Shown here: positions 1 to 8,699 of the stretch, piece after piece
Numbering within the stretch: the first letter of the stretch is position 1
Layout of the letters: each line of letters begins with the position of its first letter
Assembly: GCF_017565705.1 (NCBI RefSeq)
Contig: NZ_JAGDYL010000003.1
Span: 1 to 64,000 of the forward strand
Source of the DNA: Leucobacter ruminantium
GTDB taxonomy: Bacteria > Actinomycetota > Actinomycetes > Actinomycetales > Microbacteriaceae
Direction of reading: 5' to 3'
DNA length: 64,000 bases
The notes under the pieces: generated by a model
Seen by the model: the letters and a program-made list of their open reading frames with translations, nothing else
Database searches by the model: none
What the model was told of the DNA's origin: nothing
Made by a program: the position numbers and the translations under genes

Positions 1-124
1 CAATGGTCGGCTCGAACACCTCCGTGGCTCCGCGCTGGGGTTCCGGAACCTGACCCACTACATTGCGCGGTCGTTGCTCGAAGCCGGCGGATTCAGACCG
101 CTCCTACACCCTCAATTCCGATGA
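1..124 (+). pseudogene. ISL3-type transposase, C-terminal tail cut by window edge
   Basis: An open frame entering the window at base 2 and ending with TGA at 122-124 encodes about 40 residues with the segments NGRLEHLRG, SALGFRN and YIARSLLE. These resemble the conserved C-terminal end of ISL3-family transposases of actinobacteria (DDE enzymes that move their own insertion sequence). Only the tail is visible, so I cannot tell whether the element is intact to the left. Just after the stop, a short tandem repeat of CGGTCCCA lies near 140-162. I could not identify a terminal inverted repeat with confidence. It is called by recognition of the peptide only. Confidence 0.7.
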
Positions 125-255
125 GCCAGCAAAGGTTCCACGGTCCCACGGTCCCACGGTCTCGGGGCGCCACGCCGACTCGCACCCCGCCGCGGCGGGC
201 GGACTCCTCTTCGAACGCCGCGGGCGCAGCCCCGCCGCTCACGCCCGGACCGGGA

Positions 256-726
256 TCAGCGCCGCTGCGCCTCCACCTGGCGCAGATCGGCCTCGAGCGC
301 GACCCAGCCGAGCATCGCGCACTTGACGCGCATCACGAACTTCGAGACGCCCTGCAGCGCGACCGCGTCGCCCAGCAGATCCTCGTCGGGCTCGCCCTCG
401 CCGCGCCCCTGGATCATCTCGCGGAACGCATCGATCCGCTCCTGCGCCTCGGCGACCGTGAGCCGCTCATCGCGCAGCAGCTGGGACAGGATCGATGCCG
501 ACGCCATCGAGATCGAGCACCCCTGGCCGTCCCAGGCGAGGCCGTCGATGCGGCCGCTCTCGGGGTCTACGGCGATCGACAGATCGATCTCGTCGCCGCA
601 GCTCGGGTTGAACTCGTGGTGGCTCGCGGTGAGGGATCCCTCGGGAGCCTCGAGGGATCCCTTGCCGACCGGCCGCTTCGAGTGGTCGAGGATCACCTCC
701 TGGTACAGCCCGTCGAGCGCGCTCAT
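256..726 (-). CDS. sufU: SufU, Fe-S cluster assembly / sulfur-relay protein
   Basis: This 156-residue protein belongs to the SufU (IscU/NifU-like) family. In Gram-positive bacteria SufU accepts persulfide sulfur from SufS through a zinc site for Fe-S cluster building. The three zinc-site cysteines are visible: Cys43 in NPSCGDEI, Cys70 in GQGCSIS and Cys136 in VKCAMLGW. Its ATG overlaps the sufS stop codon by four bases (ATGA), so the pair is translationally coupled and transcribed sufS then sufU. An insertion before NPSCGDEI reads GSLEAPEGSL, and both GSL tripeptides are encoded by copies of the dispersed GAGGGATC octamer. Identification is firm. Confidence 0.95.
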   Translation of the reverse strand: MSALDGLYQEVILDHSKRPVGKGSLEAPEGSLTASHHEFNPSCGDEIDLSIAVDPESGRIDGLAWDGQGCSISMASASILSQLLRDERLTVAEAQERIDAFREMIQGRGEGEPDEDLLGDAVALQGVSKFVMRVKCAMLGWVALEADLRQVEAQRR

Positions 727-2021
727 GCCGCCGCCTCCACTCCGAAGTACCGCTGGGCGCCGCGGAGCGCGTCGAGGAAGCGATCGACCTCGTCCTCGGT
801 GGTGGTCAGGTGCACGCTCGCGCGTGTGGAAGAGGTGATGCCGAGCGCGCGGTGCAGGGGTTGCGCGCAGTGGTGGCCCACCCGCACCAGCACGCCCTGC
901 TCGTCGAGGAACTGCCCCACGTCGTGGGCGTGCAGGCCCTCGACCACGACCGAGGTCAGGGCGATCCGCTGCGAGGGATCGGCGGGGCCGAGCAGACGCA
1001 GTCCGGGCGTGGCGCTGATCCCCTCGACCAGCCGCTCGACGAGCTCGTGCTCGCGCGCTGCTGCGCGCTCCATGCCGACGCCCTCGAGGAATTCGACGGC
1101 CGCGCCGAGCCCGACCGCCTGGGAGACGGGCTGGGTGCCCGGCTCGAAGCGCATGGGCGGAGGCATGAACTGCGCAGATTCCATCGTCACCTTCGTGATC
1201 GCGGAGCCGCCCGTGCGCGACGGGGGCAGCGCCGCGAGCAGTTCCGGTCGCCCGTAGAGCACGCCGATGCCGTTGGGCCCGAGCATCTTGTGGCCCGAGA
1301 ACGCGGCGAAGTCGACGCCGAGGGCGTCGAGGTCGACCGGCATGTGCGGCACCGACTGACAGGCGTCGAGCACGGTGATCGCTCCCACCGAGCGCGCGAG
1401 TTCGGCGAGTTCGGCGACAGGCGCCACGTAACCGGTCGCGTTCGACACATGCGCGAAGGCGAATATGCGCGTGCGGGTGTTTAGCGCCTCGCGGGCGTCG
1501 TCGAGCGTCCAGGTGCCGTCCTCCCGGACGGGGATGTAGCGGAACGTCGCGCCGGTGCGGGCTGCCAGCCGCTGCCAGGGGATGAGATTCGCGTGGTGCT
1601 CGGCCTCCGTGACGAGGATCTCGTCGCCCGGGCCGAGTGCGAAGCGCTCACTGCCCGGAACGCCGAGCGCGGCTCCCGCGCTCGCCTCGCCGATCCCGAG
1701 GGCCACGATGTTGAGCGCGTCGGTGGCGTTCTCGGCCCAGACGATCTGCTCGGGCGCGGCGGCGCCCACGAAGGCCGCGACGCGGGCTCGTGCACCCTCG
1801 AACGCTGCGGTGGCGGCGCCGACCGCGCCGCTCGTGCCCCGGTGCACCGCCGCGTTCGCCGTCTCCAGGAAGTGCCGCTCGGCGTCGAGCACCGCGGTGG
1901 GCCGCTGCGAGGTGGCCGCCGCGTCGAGGTAGGCGGGCGGCTCGGGCTGCGCGTCGAGGGTCGCGAAGTAGGGGAAGGCCGCGCGCAGCTCGGCGACTTC
2001 TGAGGAGGTGAGGGATCCCAT
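723..2021 (-). CDS. sufS: SufS cysteine desulfurase
   Basis: SufS is a PLP-dependent class V aminotransferase-fold enzyme that removes sulfur from cysteine and passes it to SufU. With the start chosen here (432 residues) the PLP lysine is Lys245 in FSGHKMLGP, the PLP-stacking histidine lies in EAEHHAN near 142, and the persulfide cysteine is Cys385 in VGHHCAQP. The frame stays open upstream to 2264, but that part is arginine/proline-rich and unlike the family. The first plausible starts are ATG at 2030 (MERMGSL) and ATG at 2021 (MGSL). I prefer 2021 because GGAAGA sits about ten bases upstream. SufS is usually about 405-430 residues. Coupled to sufU downstream. Confidence 0.93.
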   Translation of the reverse strand: MGSLTSSEVAELRAAFPYFATLDAQPEPPAYLDAAATSQRPTAVLDAERHFLETANAAVHRGTSGAVGAATAAFEGARARVAAFVGAAAPEQIVWAENATDALNIVALGIGEASAGAALGVPGSERFALGPGDEILVTEAEHHANLIPWQRLAARTGATFRYIPVREDGTWTLDDAREALNTRTRIFAFAHVSNATGYVAPVAELAELARSVGAITVLDACQSVPHMPVDLDALGVDFAAFSGHKMLGPNGIGVLYGRPELLAALPPSRTGGSAITKVTMESAQFMPPPMRFEPGTQPVSQAVGLGAAVEFLEGVGMERAAAREHELVERLVEGISATPGLRLLGPADPSQRIALTSVVVEGLHAHDVGQFLDEQGVLVRVGHHCAQPLHRALGITSSTRASVHLTTTEDEVDRFLDALRGAQRYFGVEAAA

Positions 2022-2160
2022 GCGTTCCATTCTTCCATCCCGCCCGGCGCTGGCCTCGCGGGGGTTCGTTCTGGTCAACGCGGCCCTCGCGGCGGGTATT
2101 CCGATCGGAGAGGACCTTCGCAGCCGACTCGAAGGCGGAGCCGGCCGGTCGCCCGCGCGC

Positions 2161-3408
2161 TCAGCGGGCTTCGGCAGTCGTGCGGGTGAGCGCCCAGTTC
2201 GCGATGCCCGTCGCGAGGGTGAGGCCGGCCGCACAGAGCGGCAGGAACTGCGCGGCCGCGACACCCTGGCTCTCGGCGACGGCGCCGGTGACGCCGGCCG
2301 CGAGGGACTGCCCGAGCATGATCGCCGAGCCGAGCATCGTCATGACCGTCGCTGAGCGGCCCTCTGGGCTGCGCGCCGCACCGAAGCCGTAGATCGTGAC
2401 GAGCAGCGGCCCGATGCCGATGCCGGTGAGCGCGAGGCCCGCGATCACCCAGCCGACCGTCTCCGCCTGCGAGAGCACGGTCGCCCCGGCGACGATGCAC
2501 GCGCTGAACACCAGCCATCGGTAGCGCAGGGTGAAGCGCGTCGAGAAGAGCGCGACGCTCAGCGCGAAGATCGCCGATCCGAGGCCCATGACGCCGTAGA
2601 GCACACCCGCGGCCTCCGCCTCCCCGCGCGCCTGCATGAACGCGGTGAGCGAGGTGAGCACCGTGCCGAAGACGAGGCCGACGCCGAAGATGCCGAGCAC
2701 GGTGACGAGCAGGGTCGGGCGCAGCAGATCGCCGGCCGGCGCGAGCGTCGCGGCCCGCTCGGCCCTCGTGCGCGCGGGGACGGCCGTGCGGTGCAGCGCG
2801 AACGCGACCACGAACACCAGGGTGAGCACCGCCGCGCCCGCGACGGGCGCCCAGGCGCCCAGTACGGTCGCGAGCACGCCGACGACCACCGGTCCGAAGA
2901 CGAACACGATCTCATCGGCGGTCGACTCGTAGGCGAGCGTGGTGGAGAGCGTGCGGGGCGCGCGGTCGGCGGGCAACCGCGAGGTGATGATCGTGACGAG
3001 CCGCGAGCGCGACATGGGCGAGACCTGCGGCACGCTCGCGCCGACGCAGAACGCGGCCGCGAACACCCACCACACTGAGATGTCGGCGTAGGCCGCCCAC
3101 GCGAGCAGTCCGAGCGCGGCGCTGTTGGCCGCGGCGCTGACGAGCAGCGTCGGGCGCTGGCCGAAGCGATCGGCCGCAGCGCCGATCAGGGGCCCGACGA
3201 TCGCGGAGCCCAGTCCCACCATCGCCGAGCCGAGCCCGCCGATCTCGACGGAGCCGCGCGAGGAGACGATGAGCGTCAGCACCCCGACGACGACCATCGC
3301 GAAGGGCAGCCGCGCGACGATGGCGAGCGGGAAGTAGGCGAAGCCGGTGTGCGAGAACAGCGTCGCCCGCTTCGTATCGGGGGAGTTGTTCGTTTCGACC
3401 TGAGGCAT
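2161..3408 (-). CDS. MFS transporter, 12 membrane segments
   Basis: A 415-residue major facilitator superfamily protein with about twelve hydrophobic segments. The loop between segments 2 and 3 carries AADRFGQRPTL, the typical MFS motif A. A central cytoplasmic loop (around residues 210-220) separates the two halves. The substrate cannot be deduced; drug or metabolite export are both possible. It is divergent from rsmI, and the short gap holds a candidate -10 box TAAACT (revcomp of 3417-3422) nine bases before the ATG. It ends 139 bases before the sufS start and could be transcribed with sufS-sufU, but the gap and lack of functional link make that uncertain. Confidence 0.85.
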   Translation of the reverse strand: MPQVETNNSPDTKRATLFSHTGFAYFPLAIVARLPFAMVVVGVLTLIVSSRGSVEIGGLGSAMVGLGSAIVGPLIGAAADRFGQRPTLLVSAAANSAALGLLAWAAYADISVWWVFAAAFCVGASVPQVSPMSRSRLVTIITSRLPADRAPRTLSTTLAYESTADEIVFVFGPVVVGVLATVLGAWAPVAGAAVLTLVFVVAFALHRTAVPARTRAERAATLAPAGDLLRPTLLVTVLGIFGVGLVFGTVLTSLTAFMQARGEAEAAGVLYGVMGLGSAIFALSVALFSTRFTLRYRWLVFSACIVAGATVLSQAETVGWVIAGLALTGIGIGPLLVTIYGFGAARSPEGRSATVMTMLGSAIMLGQSLAAGVTGAVAESQGVAAAQFLPLCAAGLTLATGIANWALTRTTAEAR

Positions 3409-3430
3409 AGCCGACCAAGTTTAGCAGGAG

Positions 3431-3466
3431 GCGAGGGATCCCGCTCCGCAGGAAGGGATCCCTCGC
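3431..3466. repeat. Inverted GAGGGATC pair between divergent genes
   Basis: Two copies of the dispersed octamer face each other. The 11-base arm 3431-3441 (GCGAGGGATCC) is perfectly complementary to 3456-3466 with a 14-base loop. It sits between the MFS gene and rsmI, next to both of their presumed -10 boxes. Confidence 0.7.
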
Positions 3467-3474
3467 CCGCGGCG

Positions 3475-3480
3475 TACGAT
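3475..3480 (+). promoter_or_regulatory. Candidate -10 box of rsmI
   Basis: TACGAT ends six bases before the GTG start of rsmI, placing the expected transcript start at or next to the start codon (leaderless or nearly so). No clear -35 box is visible. GGAG lies in the six-base gap but is too close to the GTG to be a normal ribosome-binding site. Confidence 0.4.
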
Positions 3481-3486
3481 GGAGCG

Positions 3487-4323
3487 GTGATCATCCTCGC
3501 CGCGACCCCCATCGGCAACCTCGGGGACGCGTCCCCGAGGTTGAGAGAATTGCTCGGCAGCGCGGCGGTGGTCGCAGCGGAGGACACCAGGCACACGGCG
3601 CAATTGCTGCGCCTGCTCGGCATCGAGCACAGGCCCGAGCTGGTCGCCCTGCACGACCACAACGAGCACGACCGCGCCGCAGCCCTCGTCGAGCGCGCCG
3701 AACGCGAGGACGTCGTGCTCGTCAGCGACGCCGGCATGCCGACGGTCTCCGACCCGGGCTTCCGCGTCGTGCAACTCGCCGCCGAGCGCGGCGTCGACGT
3801 CACCGCGATCCCCGGCCCCTCGGCCGTCATCACGGCGCTCGCCGTCGCGGGCCTTCCCACCGACCGCTTCGCCTTCGAGGGCTTCCTGCCGCGCAAGGCG
3901 GGTGAGCGGTCGCGATCCCTCGCCGCGCTCGCCGCCGACCGCCGTACCCTCGTCTTCTTCGAATCGCCGAACCGGCTCGCCGCGTCGCTCGCCGACCTCG
4001 CAGCGGCATTCGGCGATACGAGGCCGGCCGCCGTGTGCCGCGAGCTCACGAAGCTCCACGAGGAGGTGCGGAGAGGATCCCTCGCCGAATTGGCCGCATG
4101 GGCGGCCGAGGGCGTGCGCGGCGAGATCGTGGTGGTCGTGGGCGGGGCGCCCGAGCAGGCCGCCTCGCCCGAGCAGGCGCTCGTGGAGGTGCAGCAGCGC
4201 GTCGCGGGCGGCGAACGTCTCAAGGACGCGAGCCGGGCCGTCGCAGAGGCCACGGGGCTGTCGTCGCGAGAGCTCTACGCCGCCGCGCTCGCCGCGCGCC
4301 GCAGCCCCCGGGGCGAACGGTGA
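3487..4323 (+). CDS. rsmI: RsmI, 16S rRNA 2'-O-methyltransferase (C1402)
   Basis: RsmI methylates the ribose of C1402 in 16S rRNA with S-adenosylmethionine. The 278-residue product starts with MIILAATPIGNLGD and carries the tetrapyrrole-methylase-fold motifs AEDTRHTAQLL, SDAGMPTVSDPG, PGPSA and FFESPNR in the usual order. Start GTG at 3487 is set by the conserved N-terminus; the frame is open further upstream but without homology. The stop TGA overlaps the GTG of the next gene. Two in-frame copies of the dispersed octamer occur, one encoding the RSRSLAAL stretch near residue 140. Length matches the family (270-290). Confidence 0.95.
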   Translation: MIILAATPIGNLGDASPRLRELLGSAAVVAAEDTRHTAQLLRLLGIEHRPELVALHDHNEHDRAAALVERAEREDVVLVSDAGMPTVSDPGFRVVQLAAERGVDVTAIPGPSAVITALAVAGLPTDRFAFEGFLPRKAGERSRSLAALAADRRTLVFFESPNRLAASLADLAAAFGDTRPAAVCRELTKLHEEVRRGSLAELAAWAAEGVRGEIVVVVGGAPEQAASPEQALVEVQQRVAGGERLKDASRAVAEATGLSSRELYAAALAARRSPRGER

Positions 4324-4811
4324 CGGAGCGAATCGACAGGGGAGGCGCCGGCATCTCCGTCGAGCTGTGGCGGCTCGCACTGCCGGTCCTGTGGCTCGGC
4401 ATGGTCGGAGCGATCTCCTTCATCGAGGCTCCGCTGAAGTTCCAAGCCCCCGGCATCACGATCCCGCTCGGACTCGGGATCGGGCGGCTCGTGTTCACGG
4501 CGCTCAACGCGGTCGAGGGTGCGATTCTGCTCGCCTACTCGGTACTTGCCCTGTGGCCGTCCGCCTGCCGCCTCACCGGGCGTCGACTCGCGATCTGGCT
4601 CGGCCTGATCGTGGTGTTCGTCGCCAAGGTCGCCGTCGTCCGCCCTCCGCTCAACGCCCGCACCGACCTCGTGCTCCAGGGTGCTGATCCCGGCCAGTCG
4701 CCCTGGCACTACGTCTACATCGCCTGCGATCTCGTCACACTGGCGCTGCTGATCGCTGCCGCGGTCACCTCCGCCCGCGCCGCACGATTCTCCGCCGTCG
4801 CGGATCGGTAG
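4320..4811 (+). CDS. Uncharacterised membrane protein with four membrane segments
   Basis: A 163-residue protein starting at GTG 4320, which overlaps the rsmI stop codon (GTGA) and implies translational coupling. Four hydrophobic segments are visible at about residues 14-32, 46-76, 87-106 and 130-154. The first carries the conserved-looking phrase SFIEAPLKFQAPG. I recognise it only as a small integral membrane protein found in actinobacteria, and no function can be assigned. The much longer upstream frame is the shadow of rsmI in another frame. Confidence 0.75.
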   Translation: MTERIDRGGAGISVELWRLALPVLWLGMVGAISFIEAPLKFQAPGITIPLGLGIGRLVFTALNAVEGAILLAYSVLALWPSACRLTGRRLAIWLGLIVVFVAKVAVVRPPLNARTDLVLQGADPGQSPWHYVYIACDLVTLALLIAAAVTSARAARFSAVADR

Positions 4812-4919
4812 TGCCGCTCAGAGACTCCCCACCGTATCCCGGTAACCTCGTACTCGATCCGCGCCCGGGCCCCGCCGCGCGCCAGACCCCGACCCGCTCC
4901 CACCGTTAGGAACCCAGCC

Positions 4920-5939
4920 GTGAAGCTCACCCGCGCTATTCTCCCCGCCGCCCTCGCCGGTGCCCTGCTGCTCACCGGTTGCTCGGGTGGAGGCAAGGAC
5001 GCCTCGGGGGTGGACTGCCTCCCCGCGGGCGACGCGAGCAAGTCGCTCGAGGTGAAGGGCAAGACCGGCGACGACCTCGAGATCACCTCCAAGACCCCGC
5101 TGAAGGCGAAGGAGATGCAGCGCTCCGTGCTCGAGAAGGGCAAGGGCGACACGGTGAAGGACGGGCAGAACATCGCCGTCGCGATGTCGATGTTCAACGG
5201 CGCGGACGGCACGAGCCTGCAGCAGTTCCCCGAGAGCGAGGTGCCGGTGGCCAAGGAGCAGCTCGCAGAGTGGGCCTACGAGGGCATCCGCTGCGCGGTG
5301 CCGGGCGAGCAGGTCGCCGTCGTCGCGCCCTACGACAAGGTCTTCGGCGAGACGCCGGCCGACCAGACCGGCTTCGAGGGCCTCTCCGAGAAGGACTCCA
5401 TCGTGGTCGTCATGAAGTTCGGCAAGACCAGCGAGGGATCCGGTGCGAGCACCGCCGAGCCAGGCGAGCTCGAGCCCGACCAGTTGCTGAAGAAGGCCGA
5501 GGGCGAGAAGAAGCCGGCGCCCGAGGGCTTCCCGACCGTGAAGCTCGACAAGGACGGCGCCCCCACGATCACCATGCCCGAGGGTGTGGAGGCTCCGGAC
5601 AAGCTCGAGATCGCGACCCTCATCGAGGGCGACGGCGAGACCGTCGAGCCCGGCGACCGCGTCTACGTCAACTACCGCGGCGTGATCTGGCGCACCGGCG
5701 AGGAGTTCGACTCGAGCTGGAGCCGTGGCGAGGCGACGAGCTTCACCACGGACGGTGTCATCGGCGGATTCCAGAAGGCCCTCGAAGGCCAGAAGGTCGG
5801 CTCGCAGGTCATCGCGGTCGTCCCGGCGGATGACGGCGGCTACGGCGCCGCGCAGCTCGAGCAGATGGGGCACGAGCCCGACGACGTCATGGTGTTCGTG
5901 CTCGACATCCTCGGCACGGTGCACGCCGACTCGAAGTAG
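4920..5939 (+). CDS. Lipoprotein FKBP-type peptidyl-prolyl isomerase
   Basis: A 339-residue secreted lipoprotein. The N-terminus has a hydrophobic signal and the lipobox LLTGC with Cys21 as lipidation site. The C-terminal part (about 225-335) is an FKBP isomerase domain with VYVNYRGV, FDSSW, VIGGFQKALEG and the YGAAQ stretch in place of the common YG loop. The region 40-170 looks like a second, degenerate FKBP-like half. It probably folds or holds exported proteins at the outer face of the membrane. Start GTG 4920 is set by the signal peptide. It is not clearly in an operon with the preceding gene (108-base gap). Confidence 0.9.
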   Translation: MKLTRAILPAALAGALLLTGCSGGGKDASGVDCLPAGDASKSLEVKGKTGDDLEITSKTPLKAKEMQRSVLEKGKGDTVKDGQNIAVAMSMFNGADGTSLQQFPESEVPVAKEQLAEWAYEGIRCAVPGEQVAVVAPYDKVFGETPADQTGFEGLSEKDSIVVVMKFGKTSEGSGASTAEPGELEPDQLLKKAEGEKKPAPEGFPTVKLDKDGAPTITMPEGVEAPDKLEIATLIEGDGETVEPGDRVYVNYRGVIWRTGEEFDSSWSRGEATSFTTDGVIGGFQKALEGQKVGSQVIAVVPADDGGYGAAQLEQMGHEPDDVMVFVLDILGTVHADSK

Positions 5940-6026
5940 AGACGCAGCGCTCGCTTCGCTCGCCGGGCCAGCCTGTGACACGATGCGCCTCATGCCGCAT
6001 TCGGCCCTGTCGGGCAGAATGGAGGC

Positions 6027-7118
6027 ATGAGGCGCATCGTCATCCTGGGATCCACCGGCTCGATCGGTGAGCAGGCTCTCGACGTGGTCAGGCGCAATCC
6101 CTCGAGATTCCAGGTGGTCGGCCTCGTCGCGGGCACGCAGGCCGACCGAATGCAGCAGCAGGCCGACGAGTTCAACGTCGAGCACACGGCTCTCGGCGCG
6201 GAGGCGGCGGAGCAGCTGATCCGCGAGGTGCCGGCCGACATCGTGCTCAACGGCATCACCGGCTCGATCGGCCTCGGCCCCACGATGGCGGCGCTGCAGG
6301 CGGGTCGCACGCTCGCGCTCGCCAACAAGGAGTCGCTCATCGTCGGCGGCGACCTGGTGACGGGACTCGCGAAGCCCGGCCAGATCGTGCCGGTCGACTC
6401 CGAGCACTCCGCGATCGCGCAGGCCCTGCGCTCCGGCTCCCGCGACGAGGTGCGGCGCCTCGTGCTCACCGCGTCGGGCGGGCCCTTCCGCGGGCGCAGC
6501 CGGGAATCCCTGCGCGACGTCACGCCTGCAGAGGCGCTTGCGCACCCGACCTGGGACATGGGCAGGGTCGTCACGACCAACTCCGCGACCCTCATCAACA
6601 AGGGCCTCGAGGTGATCGAGGCGCACCTGCTCTTCGGGGTGTCCTACGGCGACATCGAGGTGGTCGTGCACCCGCAGTCGATCGTGCACTCGATGGTGGA
6701 GTTCATCGACGGATCGACCATCGCCCAGGCCTCGCCGCCCGATATGCGGCTGCCCATCGCGCTCGGCCTGACGTGGCCCGACAGACTCGCGAATGCCGGT
6801 GCGCCGCTCGATTGGCGGGAGGCCACGAGCTGGGAGTTCGAACCGCTCGACTCCGAGGCCTTTCCCGCGGTCGAGCTGGCCAAGGAGGTGGGGCGCGCCC
6901 GCCGCACGTACCCGGCCGTCTACAACGCGGCCAACGAGCAGGCCGTGGAGGCGTTCCACGCCGGTCGCATCGGGTTCCTCGACATCGTGGACACGGTGCG
7001 CGACGTGCTCGAGGTGCACTCCGCGCCCGACGAGTTGACGCTCGAGAGGCTGCTCGAGGCCGAGCGCTGGGCGCGCGAACAGGCCGAGAAGGTCATCGCC
7101 GCCCGCGCGGGTCGCTGA
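6027..7118 (+). CDS. dxr: Dxr (IspC), 1-deoxy-D-xylulose 5-phosphate reductoisomerase
   Basis: Dxr makes 2-C-methyl-D-erythritol 4-phosphate, the committed step of the MEP isoprenoid pathway. The 363-residue product begins [14 protein letters not shown], an NADPH-binding loop at residues 8-14. It also contains [16 protein letters not shown] and ASGGPFRG, with the metal- and substrate-binding residues in order. The ATG follows GGAGGC; a CAGAAT box six bases upstream of it may be a -10. The MEP gene ispG lies 3.1 kb downstream in the same direction, and dxr-rseP-ispG is a well known actinobacterial arrangement, here interrupted. Confidence 0.97.
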   Translation: MRRIVILGSTGSIGEQALDVVRRNPSRFQVVGLVAGTQADRMQQQADEFNVEHTALGAEAAEQLIREVPADIVLNGITGSIGLGPTMAALQAGRTLALANKESLIVGGDLVTGLAKPGQIVPVDSEHSAIAQALRSGSRDEVRRLVLTASGGPFRGRSRESLRDVTPAEALAHPTWDMGRVVTTNSATLINKGLEVIEAHLLFGVSYGDIEVVVHPQSIVHSMVEFIDGSTIAQASPPDMRLPIALGLTWPDRLANAGAPLDWREATSWEFEPLDSEAFPAVELAKEVGRARRTYPAVYNAANEQAVEAFHAGRIGFLDIVDTVRDVLEVHSAPDELTLERLLEAERWAREQAEKVIAARAGR

Positions 7119-7127
7119 TCCCCCAGA

Positions 7128-7175
7128 GGTCGCGCGGATAGGCGCACCGAAGTAGGTACGCCTATCCGCGCGGCC
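7128..7175. terminator. Strong hairpin between dxr and rseP
   Basis: The arm 7131-7144 (CGCGCGGATAGGCG) pairs perfectly with 7159-7172, and three more pairs (one G-T) extend it to 7128/7175. A small inner ACC/GGT helix closes the loop GAAGTA. No T-run follows, as is common in GC-rich actinobacteria. It probably ends the dxr transcript, since rseP has its own -10 box. Confidence 0.65.
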
Positions 7176-7220
7176 CCTCACCGCCCGGGCCGCTCCCCGA
7201 AACCCCACAGCGCCGGGCAG

Positions 7221-7226
7221 TAGCCT
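7221..7226 (+). promoter_or_regulatory. Candidate -10 box of rseP
   Basis: TAGCCT lies six bases before the GTG start codon of the M50 protease gene with no purine-rich ribosome-binding site between, which fits a leaderless transcript. Confidence 0.4.
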
Positions 7227-7232
7227 GTCTCC

Positions 7233-8678
7233 GTGACTGAGGTGCTGCTCTACGTGCTCGGGATCGCGATCATCCTCCTGGGGCTCGCGGTCTCCATCGG
7301 CCTGCATGAGATCGGGCACCTGCTGCCGGCGAAGCTGTTCGGGGTGAAGGTCACGCAGTACATGGTGGGTTTCGGCCGCACCATCTGGTCGCGCCGCATC
7401 GGCGAGACCGAGTACGGCGTGAAGGTGCTTCCGTTCGGCGGGTACGTGGCGATGACGGGCATGTACCCGCCGCAGAAGCCGGGGGAGCGCGCGAGGGCGT
7501 CGACGACCGGTTTCCTGAACACCGTCGTGCAGGAGGGCGCTCCGACCGCGAAGCGCGACGGCGGCACCGCCGTGCTCGACGAGATCGATCGCATCGGCGA
7601 CGTCGACGAACCCGTCGAGTCCCGGCGAGGGATCGCAGGGCTCGTCGACGAGGCCCGCCTCGCGAGTGCCGAGACCATCGAGACGGGCGAGGATCACCGC
7701 ACCTTCTACCGGCTGCCCGTGTGGAAGAAGATCGTGATCATGCTCGGCGGGCCGTTCATGAACCTCGTGCTCGCCTTCGTGTTCTTCGGCATCGTGCTCG
7801 TGGGCTTCGGCGTGCCGCAGAGCAGCACGACGCTCGGCAGCGTGAGCGAGTGCCTGATCCCGGCGACGAGTTCTGCCGCGAGCTGCGGCAGCGGCGACCC
7901 CGCGGCTCCCGCGGCCGAGGCGGGGATGCAGCCCGGCGACCGCGTGGTCTCGGTCGACGGCGCGAAGATCGAGAGCTGGGAGCAGTTCCGCGCTCGCGTC
8001 GCCGCGTCGCCCGGCACGACGCTCGACGTGACCGTCGATCGCGACGGTGCGGAGCGATCCCTCGCCCTCACCCCGATCGCCAACGAGCGCGCCCTCGTCG
8101 ACGAGGCGGGCAACCCGCTCACCGACGCCTCGGGCGAGCCCCGCACCGAGACCGTCGGCATGATCGGCGCGACCCCGGCCTCGGAGAACGTGCCCCAGCC
8201 GCTCACGGCGGTGCCGTCGTACGTGGGGGAGAACGTGAGGGTCGTCGCCGGCGTGATCGTGCGGCTGCCCGAGCGCATGGTCGATATCTGGAACGCCGCC
8301 TTCGGCAGCGCCGAGCGCGACCCGAACGGGCCCATGAGCGTCGTGGGCGTCGGCAGGCTCGCGGGCGAGGTCGCGAGCCTCGACGCGCCCGTCGCCGCCA
8401 AGGCGCAGACCATGTTCGGGCTGCTCGGCTCGCTCAACGTCGCCCTGTTCGTCTTCAACCTCGTGCCGCTCATGCCGCTCGACGGCGGGCACGTCGCGGG
8501 AGCTCTCTACGAGGGCGCGAAGCGAGGGATCGCGCGGCTGCGCCGCAGACCCGATCCGGGCCCCGTCGACACCGCCCGGATGGTGCCCGTCACCTTCGCA
8601 GTCGTCGTGGTGCTCGGCGCCATGAGCGCGCTGCTCATGTACGCGGACATTGTGAAGCCGGTATCGTTCTTCGGATAG
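7233..8678 (+). CDS. rseP: RseP-type M50 site-2 metalloprotease
   Basis: An intramembrane zinc protease of 481 residues. The zinc motif HEIGH is at 25-29 in the first membrane segment, a PDZ domain spans about 215-290, and the C-terminal MPLDGGH motif supplies the third zinc ligand. Homologues (RseP, mycobacterial Rip1) cut membrane-anchored anti-sigma factors and other single-span proteins. A 70-residue variable region (about 85-155) between the first segment and the second is acidic and contains one GAGGGATC copy; two further copies lie in the gene. Start GTG 7233 is set by the conserved N-terminus. The next gene is convergent, on the opposite strand. Confidence 0.93.
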   Translation: MTEVLLYVLGIAIILLGLAVSIGLHEIGHLLPAKLFGVKVTQYMVGFGRTIWSRRIGETEYGVKVLPFGGYVAMTGMYPPQKPGERARASTTGFLNTVVQEGAPTAKRDGGTAVLDEIDRIGDVDEPVESRRGIAGLVDEARLASAETIETGEDHRTFYRLPVWKKIVIMLGGPFMNLVLAFVFFGIVLVGFGVPQSSTTLGSVSECLIPATSSAASCGSGDPAAPAAEAGMQPGDRVVSVDGAKIESWEQFRARVAASPGTTLDVTVDRDGAERSLALTPIANERALVDEAGNPLTDASGEPRTETVGMIGATPASENVPQPLTAVPSYVGENVRVVAGVIVRLPERMVDIWNAAFGSAERDPNGPMSVVGVGRLAGEVASLDAPVAAKAQTMFGLLGSLNVALFVFNLVPLMPLDGGHVAGALYEGAKRGIARLRRRPDPGPVDTARMVPVTFAVVVVLGAMSALLMYADIVKPVSFFG

Positions 8679-8699
8679 GGATCCGGCCTCGGCGCTCGC

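Noticed and set aside
2022-2264. An N-terminal extension of SufS (open frame to 2264)
   Set aside because: The extension is arginine/proline-rich without similarity to the family, and plausible starts exist at 2021 and 2030.
4818-8492. A 1224-codon minus-strand open frame opposite the FKBP, dxr and rseP genes
   Set aside because: It spans three well-supported genes on the other strand and shows only the low-complexity composition of antisense GC-rich sequence.
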